Source: Bog-375 sp049587755
Lineage (GTDB): Bacteria > Acidobacteriota > Terriglobia > Bryobacterales > Bryobacteraceae
NCBI GenBank assembly: GCA_049587755.1
Contig: JBAVEN010000086.1
Location: 30,997 to 94,996, forward strand
Direction of reading: 5' to 3'
Length of the DNA: 64,000 nucleotides
The notes beneath the pieces are model-generated. The model was not told the origin of the DNA. It was given only the letters and a program-made list of their open reading frames with translations, and did not search any database. This document shows, piece after piece, positions 36,658 to 45,437 of the stretch (position 1 is the stretch's first letter; the number at the start of each line of letters is the position of its first letter). Position numbers and translations under genes: made by a program.

Positions 36658-38496
36658 ATGAAACTCTACCTGGGAATTCTGTGCTCGATCTCCGCGGTCT
36701 GGGGTGGGGACGCCTCGACCGCAACCATTCGCGATGCCGCTGCCAAAGCAGTCACACTGATTCAGAAAAGCCAAAAGAACTGGTACGCCAAGCAGAGCTG
36801 CTATTCCTGCCACCAGCAGATCCTGCCTGCGCTGGCCTTCCGGGCAGCGCGCGAGCATGGCATTCCGGTGGACGAAGCGGCGGCGCATGCCGATGCGGCC
36901 GGTGCATTCGGGTTCTATGCCAACCTCGACCGGGCGGTGCAGTACACGTACATCATCGATCCAGGCACGGACGGCTACGGCTTGCTGGCGGCGGAGGCGG
37001 CCGGCCTGCGCCCGAGCCTGGTAACCGCGGTTTACGCCCGATTGATCGCGGCACATCAGGAAGCGGACGGGCACTGGGAAACGGCTGACGCACGGCCGCC
37101 CGAATCGTATAGCCCGTTCACCGCAACGGCGGTCTCATTGGCGGGGATCCTGCGCTACGGCCACCCGAACTGGCGGGCAGACACCCAGGCACGTGCCGAG
37201 CGAGCGAAGATGTGGCTTCTTTCTCATGCGCCGCGCACTACCGAAGAGCGCGTGTATCAGATGTTGGGAGTACACCTGGCCGGCGGTGACCAGGCGACCC
37301 TGGACAAGCTGGCCCAAGAACTGAAAGCTACTCAGCAACCGGATGGCGGCTGGGCGTCTCTCGACGGCCGCGCGAGCGATGCTTATTCGACCGGCCAGGC
37401 GCTGTGGGTGCTGCACGAATTCGGCGGCGTTTCCACCTCCGATGCCGTCTGGGGGCGGGGAATCGACTACCTGCTTCGAACCCAGGCCAGCGACGGCTCC
37501 TGGCACGTGGTGTCGCGTCTGCATCCGCCCGCGCCGGTGAGCCCGCCGTATTTCGAGACCGGCCACCCTTACGCGCACGATCAATTCATTTCCAGTATGG
37601 GCGAAAGCTGGGCCATCATCGCACTGGCACAGATGTTGCCGCGGGTGAAGGCCAATCCTCCGGCGTTGCCGGAAGCTGAGCCACAGGGCATCGAGCCGTG
37701 GGAGGAGACGCTGCTCTTCGGCAGCGTGGCCGATGTCAAACGCCTGCTCGATAGCGGCTTCGATCCCAACTCGGCGACGAAGCCCGGCGGGACCACGGCC
37801 CTGATGCTGGCCGCGCCCGATATCGGCAAAATGAAACTGCTGCTCGATCATGGCGCGAACGCCGATGCGCGGGCCGGGAACCGCTACTCCGCGCTACTGG
37901 TGACGGCCAACTATCCCGGATCGAGCGCTGCCATGAACCTGCTTCTCGACCATGGCGCCACCGTGCGCCTGCCCAAGGGACAAGGCGCGCCGATGTTCAA
38001 TGCTCACGCGATGCTGCTGGCTGCCTTCGCGGGAAACGCCGACATGGTGGAGCGCCTGCACAAGGCAGGCGACCGCTTCGACGACAAAATGAACCTCCTA
38101 GGCATGTTTCCCACGTCACCGCTGTTGATGGTAGCGACGTCGCAACGGACGGCCTCGGCGAGCGCGCTGCTCGACGCCGGCGCGGACGTCAACGAAGGCG
38201 ACGACGACGGCATCAACAGCCTTTCCTGGGCGGCGATCTCGAACCGGGTGGATATGGCGCGCTTGTTGATCCAGCGCGGCGCGGACGTGAATCATGTCGA
38301 TAAGAAGGGCATGACACCGCTGCTCTACGCGGCTTCCATCGACTTTGGCGATTCGGCCATGATCGACCTGCTGCTCAAATCCGGCGCTAGGGCCGACGCG
38401 CGCACCAAGGAAGGCTTGACGGCTCTCGATTTGGCGCGCAAGTACAAGAACGCGCATTTATTGGCGAGCCTGGAGGGGCCCATGGCCGCGCGGTAG
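36658..38496 (+). CDS. CXXCH motif, terpenoid-toroid and ankyrin-repeat fusion protein
   Basis: 612 residues from the ATG at 36658 (GAGGGG before it; an in-frame GTG lies at 36643). A signal-like start (LYLGILCSISAVWGG) is followed by SCYSCHQQ at residues 47-54, a CXXCH haem c-type motif. Residues from about 60 to 325 resemble the alpha/alpha toroid of prenyltransferases and squalene cyclases, with QQPDGGWASL and QASDGSWHV like QW repeats. From about 345 to the end are ankyrin repeats (KRLLDSGFDPNSATKPGGTT, ALLDAGADVNEGDDDG, LLIQRGADVNHVDKKGMTPL). No cyclase DxDD motif is seen, so a binding or scaffold role is more likely than catalysis. Confidence 0.75.
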   Translation: MKLYLGILCSISAVWGGDASTATIRDAAAKAVTLIQKSQKNWYAKQSCYSCHQQILPALAFRAAREHGIPVDEAAAHADAAGAFGFYANLDRAVQYTYIIDPGTDGYGLLAAEAAGLRPSLVTAVYARLIAAHQEADGHWETADARPPESYSPFTATAVSLAGILRYGHPNWRADTQARAERAKMWLLSHAPRTTEERVYQMLGVHLAGGDQATLDKLAQELKATQQPDGGWASLDGRASDAYSTGQALWVLHEFGGVSTSDAVWGRGIDYLLRTQASDGSWHVVSRLHPPAPVSPPYFETGHPYAHDQFISSMGESWAIIALAQMLPRVKANPPALPEAEPQGIEPWEETLLFGSVADVKRLLDSGFDPNSATKPGGTTALMLAAPDIGKMKLLLDHGANADARAGNRYSALLVTANYPGSSAAMNLLLDHGATVRLPKGQGAPMFNAHAMLLAAFAGNADMVERLHKAGDRFDDKMNLLGMFPTSPLLMVATSQRTASASALLDAGADVNEGDDDGINSLSWAAISNRVDMARLLIQRGADVNHVDKKGMTPLLYAASIDFGDSAMIDLLLKSGARADARTKEGLTALDLARKYKNAHLLASLEGPMAAR

Positions 38497-38599
38497 ACCG
38501 GCGGAGGGGCTCTCCGCGGAAGATACCCGGACACGAAGCCGAAGGGGTCGTCAGTGGGTGATCGGGTATCTGCCCGTTGGGGGCTTGCCCGGCGATGGG

Positions 38600-40162
38600 T
38601 CAATCCCACTTCTTCACTTGCGGCCAGATCTCTTTCAGGGGCCGCTTGAGGCCGCGGCAGTAGAAGACGTCGAAATGCTCATACGGCATGGAGTAGCGGT
38701 CAGAAACGCGGGCGACCTTCTCGACTGAGGCGAAACGCGACTCAAGATCGTGCCGCCGTCCTGCCATGACAATCATACTTTCGCCGGTGTAACCGCGCGG
38801 TCCCCAGAGGAAGTAGGTTTGATGCCCGCTGATGGCAGGCGGCAAACCGTACTTCGGACCGAACAGGTCGATGGCTCCGGCTTGGCCGTAATTCTGGCCG
38901 AAGATGGCGGTTTTGGAACGGACGTCCGGCGGGAAGCTGTTATAGACGCGCGCCACGGTGGCCGCCATTCCCTCCCAGCCGAACTGGTCGGCAAAAATCT
39001 GCGGCAGCGGGCCGAGCTTGTTGTTTTCGATCCGGGGCAGTCCGAGATGCAGCGCCTCCGTGTACCGGATATAGGTTTCGGGCGGCAGCAGTGGAATCGC
39101 GATCGGTGCGAGGACGGCGGCGGTGGCGGCCAGCAAGGCCGGCCAGATGACTTTTCGCCACAAAGGCTGCCGGCTGAGCCAGACCTCCCAAATGACGGCG
39201 CCGGCGGCGAACAGAATCGGGAACGCAGTGTAGAGATAGTAGATGCGCGGGCTTAGGGTGACGATCACCGTCGCTGTGAATACCCACACCCAGCCCAGCG
39301 CGCGGAATGGTTTTCCCAACGCCGAGAAGAAGTAATACCAAAGGCCAGCTAGCCACAGCGGCAAAGTAAGAGGATGCATGGTCAGTATTTCCTGACCGAA
39401 GAATTGGAACACTGTGAGACGTACGTCACGGCCGCTGTGGCGGATATTAGCCTGTAACTCGAGGAACGGGAAGTGATGCTGAATATTCCATAGCAGGTTG
39501 GGCAGGAAGAGGAGGACCGCGAGCGCGCCGGCGATCCAGAGCCAGGGGCTGGCAAGCAAACGCCGCTGCGGAGTCAAGAGCAGGCCGAGAGCAACGCCGG
39601 CCCCGAAGATCAGCATCGAGTACTTGTTCTCAAGGCCGAATCCGGCGAGGATGCCGAACCAGATCCAGAGCCTCCGGTTGCCGGTTTTCACAATGCGGAT
39701 CAGCAACCACGCACAGCCCATCCAGAACAGCGGCTCGAATGCGTTCATAGTCAGCAGGTTGTCCATAGCGAGAATGCCGGGCGCCGCCAGCGTGGCAAGA
39801 GCCGCGAGGCCTTGGGCAAACCGCTTGCCGCCGAGCTCGCGGGCAATAAAGGCGGCGAGTGCAACTTCGCAGGCTCCGGCCACGGCGGGAAAGAAGCGGA
39901 TCGCCGGCAGCGATTCGCCCAGGACCGACCGCACGAGCCAGGTGATCCATGCGATCAGCGGCGGCTGGTCTACGTAGCCCCAAGCTAAGTGGCGGCTGCA
40001 CGCGAGGTAATACAACTCGTCGATGAAATAACCGTAATGCCGGCCGGCGTACAAGTGGACCACGAGCTTGCAGGCGGACAGGCAGAGGATTACCGCCGTG
40101 GCAGTGAGGGACAGACGGTGTTTGCGTCCGGCGTCGACTTGCGGGATAGAGGAGGGGCTCAT
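38600..40162 (-). CDS. GT39-like membrane glycosyltransferase (ArnT/PMT type)
   Basis: 520 residues with about 11-12 hydrophobic segments. The first periplasmic loop reads GYFIDELYYLACSRHLAWGY then VDQPPLIAWIT, with acidic residues placed as in the catalytic DE region of PMT and ArnT enzymes that use polyprenyl-phosphate sugars. The acceptor (lipid, protein or polysaccharide) cannot be told. A soluble C-terminal domain follows (about residues 360-520). Single gene. Confidence 0.85.
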   Translation of the reverse strand: MSPSSIPQVDAGRKHRLSLTATAVILCLSACKLVVHLYAGRHYGYFIDELYYLACSRHLAWGYVDQPPLIAWITWLVRSVLGESLPAIRFFPAVAGACEVALAAFIARELGGKRFAQGLAALATLAAPGILAMDNLLTMNAFEPLFWMGCAWLLIRIVKTGNRRLWIWFGILAGFGLENKYSMLIFGAGVALGLLLTPQRRLLASPWLWIAGALAVLLFLPNLLWNIQHHFPFLELQANIRHSGRDVRLTVFQFFGQEILTMHPLTLPLWLAGLWYYFFSALGKPFRALGWVWVFTATVIVTLSPRIYYLYTAFPILFAAGAVIWEVWLSRQPLWRKVIWPALLAATAAVLAPIAIPLLPPETYIRYTEALHLGLPRIENNKLGPLPQIFADQFGWEGMAATVARVYNSFPPDVRSKTAIFGQNYGQAGAIDLFGPKYGLPPAISGHQTYFLWGPRGYTGESMIVMAGRRHDLESRFASVEKVARVSDRYSMPYEHFDVFYCRGLKRPLKEIWPQVKKWD

Positions 40163-40258
40163 CAGTGGCGAAATACACTTGTATCACTTTTTGAGAAAGG
40201 TAGAGAGAGATGCGGTGGACGGCTGTTACACTGGTGTAGCATTGCGGAGACACAACTG

Positions 40259-40936
40259 ATGGGCGTGAAAGTCTGCCTCATTCTTGGGGTGGAAGCCCTG
40301 GTCTTTGCAGCTCTCCTGTTCGGCGCTGCGGGAACGATTCTCTGGCCAGCCGGATGGGCGTACCTCATTCTGTTCTTCGTTGGCGCTTTGTGGATCATCC
40401 TTCTTTTGGCGCGGCACGATCCCGCGCTGCTCGCCGAGCGGCTGAGACTGCCGGCGCAGAAAGAGCAACCGCTCTGGGACAAGTTCTTTCTTCTGGGCAT
40501 GACCGTAGTCTGGTGCTGCTGGCTGGTCCTGATGGGCCTGGATGCGGTCCGGTACCGCTGGTCCGTCATGCCGGTCTGGCTGCAATGCACCGGCGGGTTA
40601 TTGATGGTGGCGTCGTTTCGGACGATCGTCCGCATTTATCTGGAGAATCCGTTTCTGGCGGCGGTGGTAAAAATCCAAGCAGAACATGGGCACAGAGTGA
40701 TTTCCACCGGGCCTTACGCCACGATCCGCCATCCGCTCTACGCTGCCATCCTGATCCTTCTGCCGGCGAATGCGCTGCTGCTGGGCTCCTGGTATGGACT
40801 GGCGGGCTCGTTTGTGCTTTCGGGCGGCATCGTTTTTCGGACCGCGATGGAGGATCGGGAACTGCAGCGGGGTCTCGAGGGTTACCGAGAGTACGCTGCC
40901 CGGGTTCGATACCGGCTGGTTCCGTTTGTCTGGTAA
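40259..40936 (+). CDS. Isoprenylcysteine carboxyl methyltransferase-like membrane protein
   Basis: 225 residues from the ATG at 40259, preceded by GGAGA. Five or so hydrophobic helices; the C-terminal part has GHRVISTGPYATIRHPLYAA and REYAARVRYRLVPFVW, the GPY..RHPxY pattern of ICMT/PEMT-like methyltransferases that bind S-adenosylmethionine at the membrane. The substrate in bacteria is generally unknown. A second member of the superfamily is at 50110-50724. Confidence 0.82.
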   Translation: MGVKVCLILGVEALVFAALLFGAAGTILWPAGWAYLILFFVGALWIILLLARHDPALLAERLRLPAQKEQPLWDKFFLLGMTVVWCCWLVLMGLDAVRYRWSVMPVWLQCTGGLLMVASFRTIVRIYLENPFLAAVVKIQAEHGHRVISTGPYATIRHPLYAAILILLPANALLLGSWYGLAGSFVLSGGIVFRTAMEDRELQRGLEGYREYAARVRYRLVPFVW

Positions 40937-41081
40937 GGGGCGCGTTCTATTCGCCAGCCTGAGAGGGAGGGGAGTGGACTGGCGGGAGGCCGGGAAGGCA
41001 AAATGGAATTGCGGGTTAAGCATTCCTCAGCCCTCGACGTGGCGCTTGCGCCATACTTGTCGAGGCGGGTAGCCGCTAATC

Positions 41082-42200
41082 ATGTTCAATCCGGGAACGC
41101 TCCACTACAATCGGTTTCTTTCACAAGCGGGCGACGATGACGCGGGGATACGGTTTGCGTCAGCGATGGCTGGCCAGGTGGTTCTGGTAACCGGCGCGGG
41201 CGGCTATATCGGGTCGGCGCTGGTCCGGGCGATTGCCGCCGCCGGTCCGGCGCGGATTCTGCTGCTCGATTCGGCCGAACAGAACCTGTTCGAAATTCAA
41301 CAGCGTCTGGAAGCGGAGTGCGGGAAGGTTCCTCAAGAAGCCGTGCTGGGAAGCGTGACGGACGGCGAGCTGTTGCACCGCCTGTTCAGCCGTTTTCGGC
41401 CGGATGTGGTGTATCATGCGGCGGCTTTCAAGCACGTTCCACTGCTGGAACTTAACCCACTGGCCGCGGTGCGCAACAATGCGCTGGGCACATACGTGCT
41501 GGCGCGGGCGGCGCTCGACCACGGCGTGGCGGCGCTGGTGCTGGTTTCGACCGACAAGGCGGTGAACCCGCACAGCATCATGGGCGCGTCCAAGCGGGTG
41601 GCGGAATTAACGGTGACCGCGCTCAGCGGGCCGCGGTCGAGGATGAACGCTGTCCGGTTAGGCAATGTGATCGGATCGAGCGGCAGCGTGATTCCCATCT
41701 TTCGGGAGCAGATCGCCAGGCGCGGGCCGGTTACGGTGACCGATCCGGAGGTGAGCCGGTATTTCATGTCTCTCGGTGAGGCGGTCGCGGCGATCCTCGC
41801 CGCCGGCGCGGCGCAGTGTGCAGGGAAAATCCTGCTGCCGGCGATGGGAGAGCCGGAGCGAATTGCCGATCTGGCGCGCTTCCTGATCGCGGCGGCCACG
41901 AATGGCGGCGGAAATGAAATCCCAATCCGGTTCATCGGCCTACGTTCAGGAGACAAGCTCAAGGAAGATCTGATTTTCAAAACAGAAATCCGCGAAGGGT
42001 GGGCCGGTCAGTTGGAAGTCATTCGGACGCCGAATCTCGCGCCGGCGGAACTGCACGGTCGAATGGAACAGCTTGCCAGCCACCTCGCCGGCGGCGATGT
42101 AGCGGGGCTGGTGGGAACGATCTCCACGATGATTCCGGAGTACGAGCCAAGCTCTCCGATCCTCGCTGCCGTGGGCGCCGGTGGGAGCGTCGCAAGATGA
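41082..42200 (+). CDS. CapD/FlaA1-like nucleotide-sugar 4,6-dehydratase
   Basis: 372 residues. An NAD-binding TGAGGYIGS motif (glycines 38, 41, 44) and VSTDKAVNPHSIMGASKRVA mark the CapD/WbpM/LegB-type short-chain dehydratases; the M-x3-K arrangement replaces the usual Y-x3-K in this subgroup. The likely reaction is UDP-GlcNAc 4,6-dehydration giving a 4-keto-6-deoxy sugar. Its stop overlaps the next ATG (ATGA, 42197-42200). First gene of a three-gene amino-sugar operon. The first 28 residues before AGQVVLVTG are not family-like, so the start may be later. Confidence 0.85.
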   Translation: MFNPGTLHYNRFLSQAGDDDAGIRFASAMAGQVVLVTGAGGYIGSALVRAIAAAGPARILLLDSAEQNLFEIQQRLEAECGKVPQEAVLGSVTDGELLHRLFSRFRPDVVYHAAAFKHVPLLELNPLAAVRNNALGTYVLARAALDHGVAALVLVSTDKAVNPHSIMGASKRVAELTVTALSGPRSRMNAVRLGNVIGSSGSVIPIFREQIARRGPVTVTDPEVSRYFMSLGEAVAAILAAGAAQCAGKILLPAMGEPERIADLARFLIAAATNGGGNEIPIRFIGLRSGDKLKEDLIFKTEIREGWAGQLEVIRTPNLAPAELHGRMEQLASHLAGGDVAGLVGTISTMIPEYEPSSPILAAVGAGGSVAR

Positions 42201-43375
42201 AGCGCAAGATTGCCGTCGTCACCTCCTCGCGCGCCGACTACAACCATCTGTACTGGCCGCTGCGCGAGCTCGCCGCGCACCCGGAGGTGGATCTGAGGAT
42301 CGTCGCGCTCGGCCCTCATCTTTCGCCCGAATTCGGTTGCACGGCAAGCGAGATCGAAAAGGACGGGTTCGCGATCGAGGCGCGGATCGAATGCCTCCTG
42401 AGTTCCGACAGCGATGTCGGCATGGCCAAAACCATCGGTGTGGCGACGCTCGGCCTGGCCGACTGCCTGGGACGGATACGCCCCGATTTATTGCTGCTGA
42501 TTGCGGACCGTTATGAGACGCTGGCGCCGGCGGCGGTGGCCACGGCGCTGCGGATTCCTCTGGCGCACGTCGAGGGCGGGGAGATCAGCGAAGGCGCCAT
42601 CGACAATGCCATCCGCAATGCGCTCACCAAGCTGAGCCACGTTCACTTCACGTCGACGGAGCTGGCGCGGGCACGAGTGATCGCCATGGGCGAGGAGGAA
42701 TGGCGGGTCCACCGCGCCGGGGCGCCTTCGCTCGACCACTTGCGGCGCAGCCCCTTGATGAGCCGCGAGCAGGTGGAGGCGCGCCTCGACATTCATTTCA
42801 CACACCCCACAGCCCTGATCGCCTATCACCCCACGACCATCGCCCGCGACCCCACGCGGGAGGCGGACGCGCTGTTTTCCGCGCTCGAATCCGTCCCGGC
42901 AGAGCTTCTGTTCTGCTATCCGAACGCCGACGCCGGCAGCAGGGAGCTGATCGAGCGGACCAAGTCTTTTATCCGCCGGACTGGAAACGGCCGAGTGTTT
43001 GTCAACCTGGACCCGGTCCTCTATTGGAGCCTGCTGCGATGCGCGGATCTCATGCTGGGAAACTCCAGCAGCGGGATCATGGAGGCGGCCTCATTCGCGC
43101 TGCCCGCGGTCAACGTGGGGATACGGCAGCGCGGCCGGGAGCGCGCCCGCAACGTGCTCGATGCCGAAGCCAGCGCCGCCTCCATTTTGGATCGCGTGGG
43201 TGCGGCCCTCGCGGAGGATTTTCGCCGTTCCGTGCGCGGAATGGAAAATCCTTATGGCGACGGGCACGCGGCGGAACGGATCGTCTCCGTGCTGACGTCC
43301 GTGCCGCTGGGTGAAGTACTTCTGATCAAGCGGGCGCCGGCGGTGGGCCAGGGCGCCGGCGAGGCGTCGAAATGA
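42197..43375 (+). CDS. Hydrolysing UDP-N-acetylglucosamine 2-epimerase (NeuC/LegG-like)
   Basis: 392 residues from the ATG that overlaps the previous stop. KIAVVTSSRADYNHLYWPLR at the N-terminus, LLLIADRYETLAPAAVATAL, HVEGGEISEGAIDNAIRNAL with the key His and Glu region, and LMLGNSSSGIMEAASF near the end form the full pattern of hydrolysing epimerases that release UDP and a ManNAc-type sugar. With the neighbouring dehydratase and aminotransferase this matches the early steps of legionaminic-acid-type synthesis. It overlaps the next gene by four bases. Confidence 0.88.
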   Translation: MKRKIAVVTSSRADYNHLYWPLRELAAHPEVDLRIVALGPHLSPEFGCTASEIEKDGFAIEARIECLLSSDSDVGMAKTIGVATLGLADCLGRIRPDLLLLIADRYETLAPAAVATALRIPLAHVEGGEISEGAIDNAIRNALTKLSHVHFTSTELARARVIAMGEEEWRVHRAGAPSLDHLRRSPLMSREQVEARLDIHFTHPTALIAYHPTTIARDPTREADALFSALESVPAELLFCYPNADAGSRELIERTKSFIRRTGNGRVFVNLDPVLYWSLLRCADLMLGNSSSGIMEAASFALPAVNVGIRQRGRERARNVLDAEASAASILDRVGAALAEDFRRSVRGMENPYGDGHAAERIVSVLTSVPLGEVLLIKRAPAVGQGAGEASK

Positions 43376-44529
43376 GGATTCCGCTTTCGGCTCCCGACAT
43401 CACCGAGGACGATATCGAAGCCGTGGTGGGCGTGCTACGCACTTCGCGGCTTAGTATCGGTCCGAAGCTGGAAGAATTCGAAGACTGCGTTGCCCGTTAT
43501 GTCGGCGTGCCTTACGGTGTTGCCCTGTCTTCGGGCACGGCGGGACTGCACCTCGGCCTTGCCGCTCTCGGCATTGGCGATGGCGACGAGGTGATTCTCC
43601 CTTCCTTCGCTTTCATTGCCGTTGCCAACGCGGTTCTTTACCAGCGGGCCAGACCGGTGTTTGCGGACATCGATCCGCACACACTCAACCTGACGCCGGA
43701 GAGCGTGGCGCGGGCCATCACATCCAGGACGCGGGCCATTATCGCGGTTCACACCTTCGGATGTCCGGTGGACCTCGCTCCGATTCTCGACATTGCCGCC
43801 AGGCGCGGCGTGAAGGTGATCGAGGACGCGTGCGAGGCGCTGGGAGCCGAGTACCGTGGAAAGAAGGCCGGCGGGATCGGCGATTTCGGCGTCTTCGGGT
43901 TCTACCCCAACAAGCCGATTACCACCGGTGAAGGCGGGATGGTGGTCACCGGCGACCGCCAACTGGCCGACACGATTCGCGCGCTCCGCAACCAGGGCCG
44001 CAAGGCGTCGGACGGCTGGCTGGATCATTCCCTGCTCGGTTACAACTACCGGCTTTCGGAGATCAACTGCGCTCTGGGCCTGTCGCAAATGAAGCGAATC
44101 GACGCCATTCTGGCGCAGCGTGAAAATCGCGCGGCCTGTTACTGCGAACATCTGCGGGCAGCGCCGGAACTCATCCTGCCGATTCGCAAAACAGCCGAAG
44201 GGCGCGTCTGCTGGTTCGTTTTCGTGGTCCGGCTGGCGGCGCGTTTCACGCAAGAGGACCGCGATGCGATCCTCGCTTACATGGCTTCGCGGGGCATCGG
44301 CTGCGGGCGCTATTTTGCTCCAGTGCACATGCAACCGCTTTATGCGGCCCACGCCGGCCGCGGCAGCGATCTTGCCGTGACCGCGCAGGTAGCTCGACGG
44401 ACACTGGCACTGCCTTTCTTCAACCGGCTGACGGACGACGATATCGCCGAGATCTGTGTGACCCTGCGCGAGGCGATCGAAACCGTTCGTACGCACCCGG
44501 CGGTCAGAGGGCCCGCTCGCCAACAGTGA
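43372..44529 (+). CDS. DegT/DnrJ/EryC1-family sugar aminotransferase
   Basis: 385 residues. A PLP-dependent enzyme putting an amino group on a keto sugar. Visible are LSSGTAGLHLGLAALGIG, EVILPSFAFIAVANAVL, VIEDACEALGAEYRGK, and GFYPNKPITTGEGG, whose lysine (K181) should hold PLP. It is the last gene of the three-gene operon and probably acts on the 4-keto sugar made by the first enzyme, as LegC or PseC do. Its last 26 bases overlap the convergent universal stress gene. Confidence 0.9.
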   Translation: MRIPLSAPDITEDDIEAVVGVLRTSRLSIGPKLEEFEDCVARYVGVPYGVALSSGTAGLHLGLAALGIGDGDEVILPSFAFIAVANAVLYQRARPVFADIDPHTLNLTPESVARAITSRTRAIIAVHTFGCPVDLAPILDIAARRGVKVIEDACEALGAEYRGKKAGGIGDFGVFGFYPNKPITTGEGGMVVTGDRQLADTIRALRNQGRKASDGWLDHSLLGYNYRLSEINCALGLSQMKRIDAILAQRENRAACYCEHLRAAPELILPIRKTAEGRVCWFVFVVRLAARFTQEDRDAILAYMASRGIGCGRYFAPVHMQPLYAAHAGRGSDLAVTAQVARRTLALPFFNRLTDDDIAEICVTLREAIETVRTHPAVRGPARQQ

Positions 44530-45346
44530 GCACAGGACATGGAGCGTGGCGGACGGCGCGCAGCGTGGTAGTGCCCAGAACCAGGCCTCCGAAAAACTTG
44601 CGGCGCGGTGCGCCGACCACGAGCAGGTCGAAGTGTTCCTCGTCGGCAAGGCCGATGATCTCAGAGGCGGGGTCTCCGTCGAGCTCCACTTCGCGAACGT
44701 TGCAGCGCGTGCGCTCTTCGGGCGGCATCCAGGCGCACAGATCCGGTGGTGCGGCGGCAGAGTGCGGTTCGCGGACATGAAGCGCGGTGAGAGCCGCGCC
44801 CAAGCATGCGGCGAGTTCCGCGGCAACGCGGAGCGCTTCGCGCGAGGCCTCCGTATCGGCGACGGGGCACAGAATGCGGCGGATGGGCGCTTCGGAAGGG
44901 CCGCGCACCGTAAGCAGCGGCACTGGGCTCTCGCTCAGCACGCGCTCGGCCACCGATCCCATCATCCAGCGGTTGTAGCCGGTCCTGCCGTGCGTTCCCA
45001 TCACGATGAGGCCGGCACCGGTTTCGGCCGCCAGCTTCAGGATCACATCGGCGGGCAGACCTTCGATGACCCGGACCTCGACCGACGCGGCCTGCTCGCC
45101 AAGAGTGGATTTGACCAACGCCACCAGGGACAGCGCGGCTTCGGCCTGGGAATCGCGGAACTCCTTCCTGAGTTCCTCGATGCGGCCTTCGGTGAAATAA
45201 GGCGGCGCGTCGAACCAGTTAGCGTAGACCGCAATCAGCTTCGCACCGCCGCAAGCGGCCAGCCGCGCCGCGTGGCGAAGCGCGTAGCCCGAGAGTCGAC
45301 TGAAATCCACCGGACATATGATTGTTCCGAAACCAGCGGCTTGCAT
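44504..45346 (-). CDS. Tandem-domain universal stress protein
   Basis: 280 residues from the ATG at 45346, which has GGAGG at ideal distance; a longer frame reaches 45397. Two UspA domains. The first (about 1-150) has the ATP-binding pattern GTHGRTGYNRWMMGS and then VAERVLSESPVPLLTV. The second (about 150-280) ends APCPVLTV but its nucleotide loop is degenerate (GAPRRKFFGG), so it probably does not bind ATP in the usual way. The role in stress survival is inferred from the family. Confidence 0.88.
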   Translation of the reverse strand: MQAAGFGTIICPVDFSRLSGYALRHAARLAACGGAKLIAVYANWFDAPPYFTEGRIEELRKEFRDSQAEAALSLVALVKSTLGEQAASVEVRVIEGLPADVILKLAAETGAGLIVMGTHGRTGYNRWMMGSVAERVLSESPVPLLTVRGPSEAPIRRILCPVADTEASREALRVAAELAACLGAALTALHVREPHSAAAPPDLCAWMPPEERTRCNVREVELDGDPASEIIGLADEEHFDLLVVGAPRRKFFGGLVLGTTTLRAVRHAPCPVLTVGERAL

Positions 45347-45437
45347 TGGTCCTCCACCCAGGAGGATGCAGAATTCGCCGAATCGTGACATCGGCAAATG
45401 GCCGCCGCCGGATGGGTTCCGGCGATCGACGGGATGG

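Noticed and set aside
43435..44826. Open frame of 463 codons antisense to the aminotransferase
   Set aside because: Shadow of a well-conserved PLP enzyme running on into the universal stress gene in the wrong frame.
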